A stretch of 64,000 nt of DNA from Brachynemurus nebulosus. Lineage: Eukaryota; Arthropoda; Insecta; Neuroptera; Myrmeleontidae. Location of the stretch: positions 74,900,972-74,964,971 of the forward strand of contig JAPWDM010000001.1 of NCBI GenBank assembly GCA_035578155.1. Reading direction: 5' to 3'. The notes beneath the pieces were generated by a model that saw only the letters and a list, made by a program, of their open reading frames with translations, searched no databases and was not told where the DNA came from. The translations under genes and the position numbers were made by a program. Numbering within the stretch: position 1 is the first letter of the stretch; every line of letters begins with the position of its first letter. Positions 24,136 through 34,871 of the stretch are shown here, one piece after another.

Positions 24136-24445
24136 TACTAGCCGTATACCCGATGGGTTTTCCCATCGGCATCATCTTGGTGCTCACTTTCTGCTCACTT
24201 TCAGTGTTTTCAAAAGCCTAAATAAGCCTAAATTGTAACATATTTTTATATATTTCTAATTTTATAAATGACGTATTTCCATACAAATTTTCATCCCCTA
24301 TTAAACCCACTTAGGGGATGAATTTTCAAAAATCCTTTCTTAGTGCTCACCTACGTTACATAGGGAACTCTTATGCAAAATTTCATTCTTCTAAACCCAA
24401 CGGTTTAGGCTGTGCGTTGTCTGTCAGTCAGTCAGTGTTAGAAAT
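24136..24445. repeat. unclassified interspersed-repeat fragment
   Basis: Starts ACTAGCCGTATACCCG and ends CCAACGGTTTAGGCTGTGCG then GTCAGTCAGTCAG. This combination is familiar to me from insect repeats, but I cannot assign a class. It carries a pair of similar TTAG/TGCTCAC boxes at 24178 and 24340. Confidence 0.35.
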
Positions 24446-25318
24446 TTATTAAGTAGATTGAAATAAAGAAATACACATTAAAAAAATTAAAAAATAATGA
24501 AAATTAACTATTTTTTTTTTTATTTTCGTTAATCAAAGTAGTTTTATTCAATACAAATATTAACAAAATAAAGTTTTTGATAAAAAGAAGTAATAAATAA
24601 TTTAAGTTCATCCACTAAAAATTACCAAAATAATTTTTTTAAAATTATATCTCACATCGTTAATGACTCATTCATTTGCAATGGGAATTTCTTGTTCATT
24701 GTTTATTAATCCATCGATTTAATTTTTATCCTGTAATGGTAGATGAAACTATATATGAAATAATCTTGTATGCAATGTAATTTTTATAAAATTAACTATG
24801 CAAACTTACGTAATATTTGGAAATTTCAACTGAGCTTCAGTTAAGCTCACAAGAACAAGTTTGTTTTGCCAAACGTAAGCATTTATTAGAATCATATCCA
24901 TCTATCTCATGACAAACATGATTAGAACATGTATAGATTATTGTCGGAATACCGTAATTGATAATTTCTAATATATCTAAATCATCGGCACACCAAATCA
25001 TCTTCAAGTATGTTATTAATTCTTAAGTTTATCTTCGGTTAACAAATTATAACAAACAGAAGTAGGATAATACAAAAAATAATACTGTTCAACAAAAATA
25101 TAATTTACAAATGTCATAAATTAAACATAATTTCCCTGGAAACAAAATCTACTGGCAAATAAAGCTGCACAATTAAAAAATACAAATTTAAATTTTTTTA
25201 ACGATGTGATATTATCAACTTACTAGCATTCTCTTCTCTTGTGTCTCATTTCATGTCCTATAAAAACAAATCAGACACCGTTGCTAGTCAAAATTGACCG
25301 GTAACGGACATTAGTTAA

Positions 25319-25640
25319 GAGTGTTCAACCAAAAATCTCCAAAAACAACGTTTACTAGAAACAATTTTGAGGCTTTATTTTAACTTAAAAAATTAAAATA
25401 AAAACATAATTCGGTAGAAAAAAGACTGTAATTTTTCGGATGGTCATTGATTTTTAAAAGTTAAATCATTTTAATTACAAAAAATTGCTCTAAACATCAC
25501 CATTTTTGAAATAGTAGAAACAAAACTGAAGCTTTAGTATTTACTTAAAAAATTTGATTCTTTTTTTAAAAATTGCGTAAATACCTTATCTTTTTCGGAT
25601 GGTCATTTAAAAACCATTTACATTAAAACTGACCTTAAAA
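25319..25640. repeat. diverged ~150-bp tandem duplication
   Basis: Two units each contain TAGAAACAA, a CTTTA run, CTTAAAAAATT and, at the end, TTTTTCGGATGGTCATT (about 25433 and 25592). No coding potential. Confidence 0.6.
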
Positions 25641-25906
25641 AAAATTAAAAACCTTAAAAATTTCCAAAATCGGTTTGAATATTTCAAATTAAGTTTAGTT
25701 TTAACAGATGGCATTGAGTTCGTTATAATATTTGTAATTTTTACTATAGGGACATATTTACAATTTTTATGAAAAAATGAATTTGTGGTCATTTTTGCTG
25801 GGATTCTCAACATAAATATAATTGATTAAAATATATACATGGGCTACTACACGTCCAAGGAAGGTTTTAAAATTATTATTATGTTTGACTTGATTACAAA
25901 AATCAC

Positions 25907-26142
25907 AATTATTATTACCAGGTGATGGGGCAGTTGGAAATAACTGAAAGAATTTTGAAAAGATTTTTGTTCATTTGTGCTATAGATCACAAACCACAAA
26001 AGGTCTCTTATTTGAAATTTGTAAGGATCAAAATTTTTGGAAAAATAAAATGGAAGAAAAACTTATTGAATTTTATGACTCAAAATTATTACCCGAAATA
26101 TTAGACCCACGACATACACAAAAACTTAAAATTTGTGACTAA
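25907..26142 (+). pseudogene. YqaJ-type exonuclease C-terminal fragment
   Basis: The frame opens NYYYQVMGQLEITE, a YqaJ/lambda-exonuclease-like core motif, shifts, and continues as KGLLFEICKDQNFWKNKMEE and FYDSKLLPEILDPRHTQ to a stop at 26142. YqaJ-domain proteins are recombination nucleases found in phages and in many arthropod multicopy genes of unclear role. Only the last third is present, with one frameshift. It lies inside the 7.3-kb TIR element, so it may be cargo or the relic of an earlier insertion. Confidence 0.65.
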
Positions 26143-26649
26143 TTTTTATTTTTTATTTTTCTTGTAAGGAAAATTGTATTTTCATATAATAACACCCATT
26201 GTAAAATTTATTCAATTTTATTGTAAATACTATAATATTTTTTATAATATAATTATACTTTATAAAAGAAATGCGGCTCTCTAGACCCAACAGTTGACGC
26301 TGAAAACGTTTTGGAGTTATTAATTAAAGTTTAAAGTTAACATTTTGTGTGTAAGTTTCTTTACTATTTCTCATTCTCTATTAAAATTATATAAGAAGGG
26401 CACAATTAATGAAAATATTTTAGCAAAAGATTCTTCAAAAATCTTTCAGGTCAAGATCAACACTCAGATCAAATTTCTAGTTTCTAGCACTAGCAGAAGT
26501 TCTCTAACAAAATAACCATTTATTTGGAAATATAAAATAATATTTGTTTTTTTAAAAAAAATCAACAAACCTTTTTTCATTCATTTGTGTTACTATAGTA
26601 TTAACCGTATTAACTGGTATTAATAATAATACATACACGCATACATATA

Positions 26650-28159
26650 CAGGCTGGAAACAGATTTATCGAACATATGGCAAGTATAGTGAGAAATTTT
26701 TCTCAGGATCAATGTGATCTCTGACACTTTTTGATCAATAATGTCGATTCTCTCCTCAATGTCAATAATATATATTTCATTTTTAAATCGTGTTACCATG
26801 GATCTGCAATATTTTTGTGTTTGTCAGATTAAAAATCCAAATTTATTGCAAATTTATCTCTTGCAAGAAAAAGAAGAAAGCTAGAATGACAAATTATGGT
26901 TCATTATGCTATCGAAAAAAAAAATTCAGCTTGTCTCATGATGTTTGGCGGGCAATAGTTATCATGAAACACGTGAATTATTTAGTGTGTTTTACGAAAA
27001 TAGACAAGTCCCCAGTATAAGTACTATAAAACACATGTAAATAGTGCTTATTTAAGACCACAAAATGATCCAAGAAAATTACTGAAGATTTGGAGATGGA
27101 TGTTTTAGCTGATTTTGATCTAAATCGCAATACAAGCATCAGAACAGTTGCTAAAGAAAAAAATATTAGCCATACTAATGTACATAGAATTTTGAAAAAA
27201 GCAAATTTACTGTGCATCCAAGTATAAACATTTGCATGAAGTTTTCCCTGAAGATTCGGATGTGAGAAACGAATTTTGCAAAATAATGATGAACAAATCA
27301 AATCTAGATCCTGATTTTTTGAAATTTTTGTATTTTACCAAGTACACTTATTTTACAACAATGTCCCAATTTCCAAAACTGCAGGTATTGGACACCCGAA
27401 AACCCACATGTTTATGTAGATTGTCACACGCAGTATCGACAACAGCTGAATGTATGGACAGGAATTTTGGAAGGCAATATTATAGGATCATCTTTTATGC
27501 ATGGAGCACTTACGGGCGATAAATACCTTCAGTTAATAAACGGCATTGATCCAACAATCGAAGCTGTGGTAAATGGTGAAAACAATATAGTCTGGTTTAA
27601 ATTCGATGGAGCACTTGGACATTATTATAGATCAGTGCGTGATTTTTTAAATCAGCATTTTCAAAATGCTTAAAGTGGACGTGGGAGCGCAATTAAGTGG
27701 CTCCAAATTCTCTCGATTTACCGCTAAATAATTTATTTCTTTGAAATCACTTAAAAAGCAAAATTTACACATCAAGGTCCCACCCAAATATGCAGTCTCT
27801 GCAAGGTATTATTGTAGCAGCCTATTTTAATATTACTACCAACAAAAACACTAAATATTCGCAATGAATTTTACAATAAATTGGGATATTTTTTAGCGGT
27901 TAATGGGGAAAAGTTTGAACATTTAATTTAATAAAAGTAATAAAATTATTTATTTATAACAATTAGTTTGTTTACTTTTAATTTTTAATTTTATTTCAAT
28001 AAACCATAAAAAAATATATCTATGTCATTTTATTCTAATAAACGGCGTAATAGAAGTACACAGTTATAATTTTTTTTAACACTAGCATATTACATTAATG
28101 ATCCATACAAAATCATCCATTTTATTTGCCCTATGTTGAATAAATCTGTTTCCACTTCG
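26650..28159 (+). mobile_element. IS630/Tc1-mariner-type transposon, TA TSD
   Basis: The ends share TGGAAACAGATTTAT (from about 26655 on plus, mirrored near 28140-28155) and are flanked by TA (26648-26649, 28160-28161). The 1.5-kb length and inner transposase fit the superfamily. Confidence 0.85.
27085..27830 (+). pseudogene. mariner-superfamily transposase, decayed
   Basis: An HTH-like start DVLADFDLNRNTSIRTVAKE and HTNVHRILKKANLL precedes YWTPENPHVYVDCHTQ, LNVWTGILEGNIIG, FDGALGHYYRSVRDFLNQHF (second catalytic Asp) and SLDLPLNN followed by LKSKIYTSR, where the third Asp region lies. Several frameshifts and a stop at about 27671 disable it. Confidence 0.8.
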
Positions 28160-28756
28160 TATATATTTGCACAAAACATATGCATTTTTATGATATTGCA
28201 TAAAATGGATACAAATTATCAAATATCTTAATAAAAAATTTTTCTAAAGTTCTTTTAGGTCAAAACCTACACTTATATACTAAATTTTAAATTTTTAGTA
28301 CTAGTAGAAATACCCTAACAATACGATTACATTTGAAATTTGAAATAAGTCCCCATAAACGTTTTCAATGTTAAAAATAATTTTTTATGTAAAATCAAAA
28401 TTATTGTGTAATTTCTGTTGTTCTTACGGTTTTTGAGAATCCTACCACACATTTATATGAAAGTTAACAATAAAAATACCTAATAAAAAAAGATGAACAT
28501 ATTACTAACTACTAAATTATATTAAACTACCCTTATTTGAAGCGCTGTTGTTAGGTTTTTTTTTGACAGATAATTTGGATATATAAAATAATAAAAAAAG
28601 AGGTAAAATACATTTTAAATTGTAAACATATATTTCGACTCTTGTTAGCACATTTGTTTCTTAACTAAACGGTTAAATATTAACAATTTTCAAAATTTTA
28701 CCTCCGCCTGCTCGCCCCAAAACAAGTTGCCCGGAAACAAATACGCTCGTATAGCC
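28160..28756. other. non-coding remnant, partly repeating 26430-26545
   Basis: The stretch around 28243-28352 (TTCTTTTAGGTCAAAACC...TAGTACTAGTAGAAAT) resembles 26430-26540 (TCTTTCAGGTCAAGATC...TAGCACTAGCAGAAGT) as a diverged direct repeat on either side of the mariner. No ORF. Confidence 0.5.
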
Positions 28757-29698
28757 TTAACCATTGATAATTTTAAATGAAAAGCACCAGTCCCGTGCCA
28801 TGGGGGCCTTTTATGTTTCCTAATTTCTCTATTTTCAATTTTAGAGAAAAATGTCAAGAATACTTTTTTCTCTAAATGTTTGAAAATATTGGAATTAGGC
28901 GAAAAAAATTGTTTTTCTTTTTTTTCCTTTTCGGGGATGATTTCTCCCGAGATTCTATTAGAGATAGGGGTAAGAGGGTGGTATACTTTTTTTATAGAAT
29001 CGAAAGATCTACAATTTTTATTTGAAAAAATTTTCCATATCTCGCACACTTCGCGAGATAATTGGAAAATAAACTTTATAGGGGTTGTTTCTACCCTTGT
29101 CCTGGATCAGAGCACTTTTTTTCATAGGGAGAATTATTCTTAGTAAACTTTTCTGTTCCACGCACTCACGACATCCGCCGCTCTTCTCTTTTAACCGTAT
29201 CAAATGCGGCAATGAGTGCAAAGAGTGCGTCCTATACGCTGTCTCTCTTGCGCTCAGTGCCGGACGTTCAGCGCCCCAACTTTTCCCAACTTCTACAATT
29301 CACAAAATCGCCAAAAATGGCTAAGGACTTTTTATTCTTAAAATGGTAATTAATTTTATGAAAAAACAAATTCTAATTTCAAAGATTTTAAACTTTAAAT
29401 TGATTTTTCGCGAAAACTGCAATAGATGCAAAAAAATGTTTCGTACAAAAGTTGTAGATCTTAACATTCTCTACAACTTCTATTTGAAACATTTCTCTAT
29501 ATCTATAATAGTTTACGCGAAAAATGTGAAAAAATGGCTTTTGGAGCAATTTCACCCCTTTTTCACCCTGACGCTGGGGTCGCAACCCCCTTAAAACTAT
29601 CCCTAGTCAAATCTAGTATGCCTAGGAATATTTCAGCCAAGTTTGACCGAGGTTGAAAAATTGCCATTTCAGACTTTACTGGACTATGTAAGGAGGCG

Positions 29699-29897
29699 TG
29701 TTGGAATATATTACATTTATATTGGCTATGAATATTTTGATTGTACGGTTTTTGTTTAGTTGTTGATAGTTGTTCAGTTGTTATAAAATAATGAAAGGGT
29801 GTAAAATTGCTGTAATGTTAGTTTATAGTTAAAAAGGGTTAATAAAGAAATAAATGAAGATTATTAATTAAAAAGAAGTTTAATTTATTTATTAACA
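29699..29897 (+). repeat. Copia-1 3' LTR
   Basis: 199 bp, nearly identical to the 5' LTR. A G/C difference and an A/G difference were seen by eye. Confidence 0.95.
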
Positions 29898-29938
29898 AAT
29901 ACCAACAAAAAAAGTAATTTATACTTTTATTCATATAT

Positions 29939-30807
29939 ATGATGGAGAAAAATGACGTGAATATAATAGAAGTATCGGATGAAAATCATATTTCATGTGT
30001 AAGTATTATTACAAAAATTTTATTTAAATTTTATTTTTATACAAATGTACCTTATTACAGAATGAAGCTTCCGATTACGAAACTGAAATAATTTCAAGTG
30101 ATAATATCATCCCCATAGAAGAAGGTTCTAAACAAAATGTAATAATAATAATAATAAACTACAATTTTAGAATTACCAAATTTACTTAGCAGTATTTAGG
30201 AACAGTGTATATTTTTTTCAGGATAGTATGTTTGAAAAAACCGGTAGAAAAAGAAACATTACTGAAACGTGTGAAGATGAGGGACGTCCATACGTAGGTA
30301 TTGGCATTTGTTAAATATAACTGCGATATACGCTGGAAAAAATCAAGTTAGTCAAATTGCATCCAATTTTTATAATACCGTAAGGGTGAATTGAGACAAA
30401 TCGAATAAGCTAATTATGAACTTTATTTTAAAATACGTAAATATGGACATACATTTTTCTTTAACTTGACTTATGTAACTTTAAACAAAATTCATTTTAA
30501 TTCGAAATATAACATTAAATTAACAAACATTATGTATATTACGTTTTCCAGGGATCTGCAGCTTCTACACCATCATCTGCAAAAAAGGAGAAAAAATTTA
30601 AATAAAGTAAATACTGCCGCTAACATATACCGGAGCAAAGCAGATAAAATAAAAATAGAAATATTAGAGGGAAGACGGAACAAAGAAAGAGCCCAACATG
30701 AGCTTTTACTGCTACAAATTAAAGAAAAAAAAATTGACATTGAACTAAAGAAAATAGAATTACAATTAGTTAATAATAGTGTTAATAATAATGTATTAAA
30801 TGAATAA
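29939..30807 (+). pseudogene. Harbinger-1 partner protein, C-terminal exons
   Basis: GT-AG exons can be drawn at 29939-29998 (ENHISC), 30061-30138 (NEASDYETEIISSDN), 30222-30293 (KRNITETCEDEGRP) and 30552-30807. The last one is shifted by one base inside SSAKKEKK and then reads NTAANIYRSKADKIKIEILE and LLLQIKEKKIDIELKKIELQ, a Lys/Glu-rich coiled coil. It is the 3' part of the MSANT gene that starts at 18127; Copia-1 sits in the intron between. The stop at 30807 faces the HARBI1 stop nine bases away. Confidence 0.65.
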
Positions 30808-30815
30808 ATGATAAG

Positions 30816-31952
30816 TTATATTAAATTTTTGTTTTTGGAATTACTGGTAAAAACTTCCTCAAAAATTCCTGAATAAGTAAAATTTTCAAACCTTTGAAAT
30901 ACTGTTTGAATAAGTGCATTCCTCACGGCATAATTGTGTTCGCGTTCACCAATTAAAAGTTCTATATCAGGATTTCCATCGTCTTCATAAACATAATTTT
31001 CATCCTGAAAATTGTCATTAAAATTCCTAGCAATATTATGTAGGACACATGTTGCGACAATTATTGGAATGACTTTATCTACTGTCACTTTCATTCCAAC
31101 CGATAGGCACGGAAACCTTTTTAAGACGCCAAAAGTTCGCTCAACCACATTTCTGCTTCTTACATGCGCAAAATTGTAACGTCTTTCAGCTGGCGTTATT
31201 GGATTTAATAATGGCGTCAAAATATAATTTCTGCATGGGTACCCACTATCCGCTAATAAATATTTGTTACCAAATTCGTTATTTTCGAGTTGCGCCCGTA
31301 CTAACGACATATCGAAAATTCGGCTGTCGTGTGTCGAACCAGGCCACCTTGAAACAACATCCAAAATTTTTAATTTTGCGTTACAAATTATTTGTGTGTA
31401 CAAAGAAAAAAATCCTTTCCTATTTCGGTACACCTCGGCATTGTTCCCACCTGGTGACTGAATTTTAATGTGTGTGCAATCAATTGCACCACAAATATGT
31501 GGGAAAGCAGCGATTTCAAAGAATTCTACAGAAACTCGATGCTGGTCTTCAACTCCCGGTAACTGTATAAATTGTTCTCTTAATAACGCCAGTTCGTGCG
31601 ACACTTTATGAATAATTCGACCAGCGGTAGATTTCGTAACACCGAAACTGTCTCCAACTACCGACTGGAATGTTCCAGTTGCGTAAAAACGCAGAGTTAG
31701 GAGCAACTGATTTACAGAAGAAATCGCCTTATTTCGCTGGGTCATTGGCTGTATATTATGCTGGATTAAATCCAGTACGTAATGAACGGTTTCTTTTGAA
31801 AAACGAAACCGTTCTTTGAAACTCTCGTCGTCGTAATATGCCATTGGTTCAAATCTTTCTTTGAATAATCTTGGTGCTCTCAGGATTTGAATATTATTTT
31901 CAAATTCGTCTTCAGACGTTAATGACGCCGACGATACTGATAAAGTTGACAC
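30816..31952 (-). CDS. HARBI1-type DDE transposase of Harbinger-1, start codon lost
   Basis: An uninterrupted 378-codon frame has an N-terminal HTH region (FRFSKETVHYVLDLI, LLLTLRFYATGTFQ, VTKSTAGRIIHKV) and the full catalytic set: Asp in GAIDCTHIKI, Asp in LLADSGYP, Glu in VVERTFGVLK. It would cut and paste Harbinger DNA at TWA sites in the nucleus with its MSANT partner. The sister copy at 53547 starts ATG-GAATATGAAAA; here the same place (31971-31973 on minus) is ATA, so the normal start is gone. The next in-frame Met is in PMAYYDDE. An upstream exon could supply a start: TTTTAG precedes the block. Confidence 0.85.
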   Translation of the reverse strand: MSTLSVSSASLTSEDEFENNIQILRAPRLFKERFEPMAYYDDESFKERFRFSKETVHYVLDLIQHNIQPMTQRNKAISSVNQLLLTLRFYATGTFQSVVGDSFGVTKSTAGRIIHKVSHELALLREQFIQLPGVEDQHRVSVEFFEIAAFPHICGAIDCTHIKIQSPGGNNAEVYRNRKGFFSLYTQIICNAKLKILDVVSRWPGSTHDSRIFDMSLVRAQLENNEFGNKYLLADSGYPCRNYILTPLLNPITPAERRYNFAHVRSRNVVERTFGVLKRFPCLSVGMKVTVDKVIPIIVATCVLHNIARNFNDNFQDENYVYEDDGNPDIELLIGEREHNYAVRNALIQTVFQRFENFTYSGIFEEVFTSNSKNKNLI

Positions 31953-31973
31953 CGACGAATTTTCATACTCTAT

Positions 31974-32264
31974 GTTTCTAAAATTTAAACAATTTGTTCA
32001 CTTGTATAACTTCTATCATTTTTATAGTTAATTACATATTTTAACTTACCTATTGTTATATATATTTATATTTGGAACGCACTTTATTTTAAACAATATC
32101 AAAGAATAATTATAAATTGAATATAAATCAATGAATAATTATTAATAAACTGTATTTATTTCGTAAAAATAATTTCCGTGGTTACAAGATATATTTAAAA
32201 TTAATCACCCAGATAAATATTTATTCGCTTGATTTTTTCTATGGATAGTTTATTTGGTAGATTT
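31974..32264. other. Harbinger-1 subterminal DNA
   Basis: AT-rich DNA whose last part (TTCGCTTGATTTTTTCTATGG, 32223-32243) is mirrored, diverged, on the other side of the palindrome near 53261-53280. This shows it is the Harbinger subterminal inverted repeat. No gene. Confidence 0.6.
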
Positions 32265-32542
32265 TGATGTTTTTTTATTAATAATACCCAGTAGATCCCG
32301 AACAATATAAAATAATTACGCGGAAAATAAATAACTATTTATTCCAATATTTAATTATAAGATGAATTTACAAAATATATTAATGTTACATAAACAAAAA
32401 CTAAACTGAACCGAGCAGACAAAAAATAATAACTAACTGAAAAATAATTGAATATATATTAAACAATTACTAGGGTCACTATGATATTTTAACATGAATA
32501 AATTGTAATCATAGACTACTTAATAATCTATATATTTCAACA
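32265..32542 (-). repeat. Copia-2 3' LTR
   Basis: 278 bp, pairs with 52792-53069. Preceded on plus by TSD GATTT. Confidence 0.95.
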
Positions 32543-32549
32543 CCTCCCC

Positions 32550-34780
32550 TCAATTTGTGAATCCTATTTGATTTCTGAACTTCTCAAATTTTTGTCGTTG
32601 CAATCCTTTTGTAAATATGTCTGCAATCTGATCGTTCGTATAAATATATATTAATTTTATTTTATTTTCCTCCAACATTCCTTTAACATAATTATATTTT
32701 ATATCTATATGTTTAATTCGTGTTTTATGTTTGGGATTCTTTAATAAATTTATACACGACTGATTGTCTTCATAAATGTTGATTGGTTCTGAATATTCAA
32801 TATTTAAATCTTCCAAAATTCCTTTTAACCATTCTATTTCAGTAATTATATGTGTTAGCGCAATAAATTCTGATTCGGCTGTAGATAGAGCAATACAATT
32901 TTGTTTTCTAGTATTCCAACTTATTGAACAATCAAATAATTTTATTATGTAACCGCTAGTTGATTTTCGATCTACATCATTGGCCCAATCTGCATCAACA
33001 TAGCAATTCAAAACATTTTTGTAATTGTTTCCATAATAAGTTAATTTTAAATCTTTTGTGTGTTTTAAATAACGAATTATGCGTTTTGCGTAAATCCAAT
33101 GTGTTTCTGAAGCTCCAGCCTGAAATCTGCTCAAGTAATTTACCGCAAAATTAATGTCTGGTCTTGTGCAAAGTGTTAGATACATTAAACATCCAATAAG
33201 TTCTTTGTACGGTTTATCGGTTAAAATGTCTGTATCACCTTTACAAAGTTTTAAATTTTTTTCAATCGGAGTTGAAATCATTTTGGCATCGTCCATTTTG
33301 AAACGCTTAATTAGTTGTTCTATATAATTTTCTTGACTCAGCTTTAAAATCTTCTTTTCTTTATCTCGATCAATCTTAATTTCTAAGAAAAATTTCACTT
33401 CTTTCATATCTTTCATCTTAAATTTCTCCATTAATTTGTTTTTCAATTCTGTACCAACATTTAGTTTGTTACCACATAATAACAAATCATCTACGTAAAC
33501 CAGTATGAAAATTTCCAAATCATCTTTTATTAATTTGTAAAGACATGGATCTGTTTTTGATTGAATAAAATCTAAACTTCTGATGTATTTGTTCAATACT
33601 TCATTCCAAATTCTTGACGCCTGTTTTAAACCATATTATAGTGATTTTTTCAATTTACACACTTGATTGTTGCAATTCAATCCTGGTGGCGGTTTCATAT
33701 AAATAGTTTCCTTTAAATCTCCATTTGGAATGCAGATGGAGTCCAAATGATGAATAAAGTAATTCTTAACATTTGATAATGCTAACAAAGTCCTGATTGT
33801 AGTTAATTTAGCCACAGGTGAATACGTTTCCTCATAATCAAATCCTGGTCTTTGTGAACAACCTTTTGCTACTAATCTAGCTTTATATTTTTCAATATTT
33901 CCATTTTCATCACGTTTTATCTTGAACACCCACTTACAATCAATTGATTTACAACCGTCTGGTAACTGAACCAGATCCCATGTTCCGTTTTTTTCTAATG
34001 ATACAATTTCTTCTTGAATTGCACGTTCCCATTCCGTACGATCTGCTCTGTTTTCAATTTCATTAATTGTTTGAGGTATATCTTCTACATAAGTTTCCGC
34101 ATTCAATGCAAAATAAGTCATATCATAATCGTTTTGCCAAGTAGGTGGAATAATTTTTCTTTTCGAAATTCTTGTATTCACTTCCGAAACTCCCGAATCG
34201 TTTATTATTTCATTTTCTATTTCTTCTTGAGAATCCGTTTCATTTTCCGTATAATTTTCCAGTTCCGAATCGTCTCTGTTTTCGTGTCTGTTTTCCAACT
34301 GTTGTGAATCATTTTTATCTTCTTGTTCCGCTTGTCGTTCCTTAAAATTTTTAATTTGTTCAATGTTAACTGTGACATCATCGGCAATTAATTTATTTTC
34401 ATCAAAAATAACATCACGAGCAGTAATAATAGTTTGTCTATCGATATCCCATAGTCTATATCCATTTACCGCATATCCCATCATCAAACATTTTTTAGTT
34501 TTAATTTCCAACTTGGTTCGTAATTCCTTCGGTATATGTACATATGCAATACAACCGAAAACTTTTAGTTTTGAAAAATCTGGCTTCTTATTAAACCATA
34601 TTTCTGCAGGTGTTTTATCCATATTAAGTGCACTTGTTGGGCTTCTGTTAGTTAAATATGCTGCCGTCAAAATAGCTTCGCCCCACATATTTTTATTTAG
34701 CTTTGAATTGAATATTAAACATCTTGCCTTTTCCAATAAAGTTCTATTTAACCTTTCAGCGACACCATTCAATTGAGGAG
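32550..34780 (-). pseudogene. Copia-2 pol, C-terminal part (integrase end, RT, RNase H)
   Basis: Starts TPQLNGVAERLNRTLLEKAR (integrase), then TPAEIWFNKKP, an acidic linker, RT (DCKWVFKIKRDENG, ARLVAKGCSQRPGFDYEETY), the catalytic YVDDLLLCGN, and RNase H (DADWANDVDRKSTSGY, ALSTAESEFIAL, EDNQSC, KHIDIKYNYV), ending at 32550. The expected xDVKTAFLNGDL of the first RT motif reads LDSICIPNGDL, so it is damaged. An extra in-frame TAA sits in KSL-YGLKQASRIW at 33634-33636. Complete in length but dead. Confidence 0.9.
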
Positions 34781-34871
34781 TGTATGAAAAAAAAAAAACT
34801 TCGAAGATGCCCGATCTTTTCCGACTTTCGATTCTTTAGGTTCTCTCCGTGTACCGTGAAATATCAAAAAA

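Larger units (their letters stand above)
23343..25314. mobile_element. TTAA-flanked element with ~140-bp TIRs (piggyBac-like?)
   Basis: TTAA lies at 23339-23342 and 25315-25318. Inside, inverted arms start CTAATGTCCGTTACCGGTCA and run to about 23480 and 25180. The mirrored arm of the host element has a single TTAA at the matching position (28757-28760), an empty-site control for a TTAA duplication. TTAA is the piggyBac target, also used by Kolobok. No transposase is present. Confidence 0.85.
22419..29676. mobile_element. 7.3-kb element with ~915-bp TIRs, TA TSD
   Basis: The arms 22419-23338 and 28757-29676 are near-identical inverted copies starting AAGTCTGAAATGGCAATTTT, with TA outside each end. 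It sits just before the Copia-1 3' LTR. All ORFs in the arms appear twice as mirror images and are not genes. The interior has a YqaJ-type nuclease fragment, a TTAA-type element and a dead mariner. No transposase matching the arms was seen. Confidence 0.85.
18763..29897 (+). mobile_element. Copia-1 LTR retrotransposon with nested insertions
   Basis: Two 199-bp LTRs (18763-18961, 29699-29897) start TGTTGG and end TTAACA and differ at about two positions. A primer binding site, TGGTAGCAGAGCGTGG (18962-18977), matches the internal initiator-tRNA-Met type used by Copia elements. A purine-rich AAGGAGGCG precedes the 3' LTR. It inserted in an intron of the MSANT gene. Its own sequence is only about 3.7 kb; the rest is insertions at 20597-21077 and 22419-29676. 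Confidence 0.95.
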
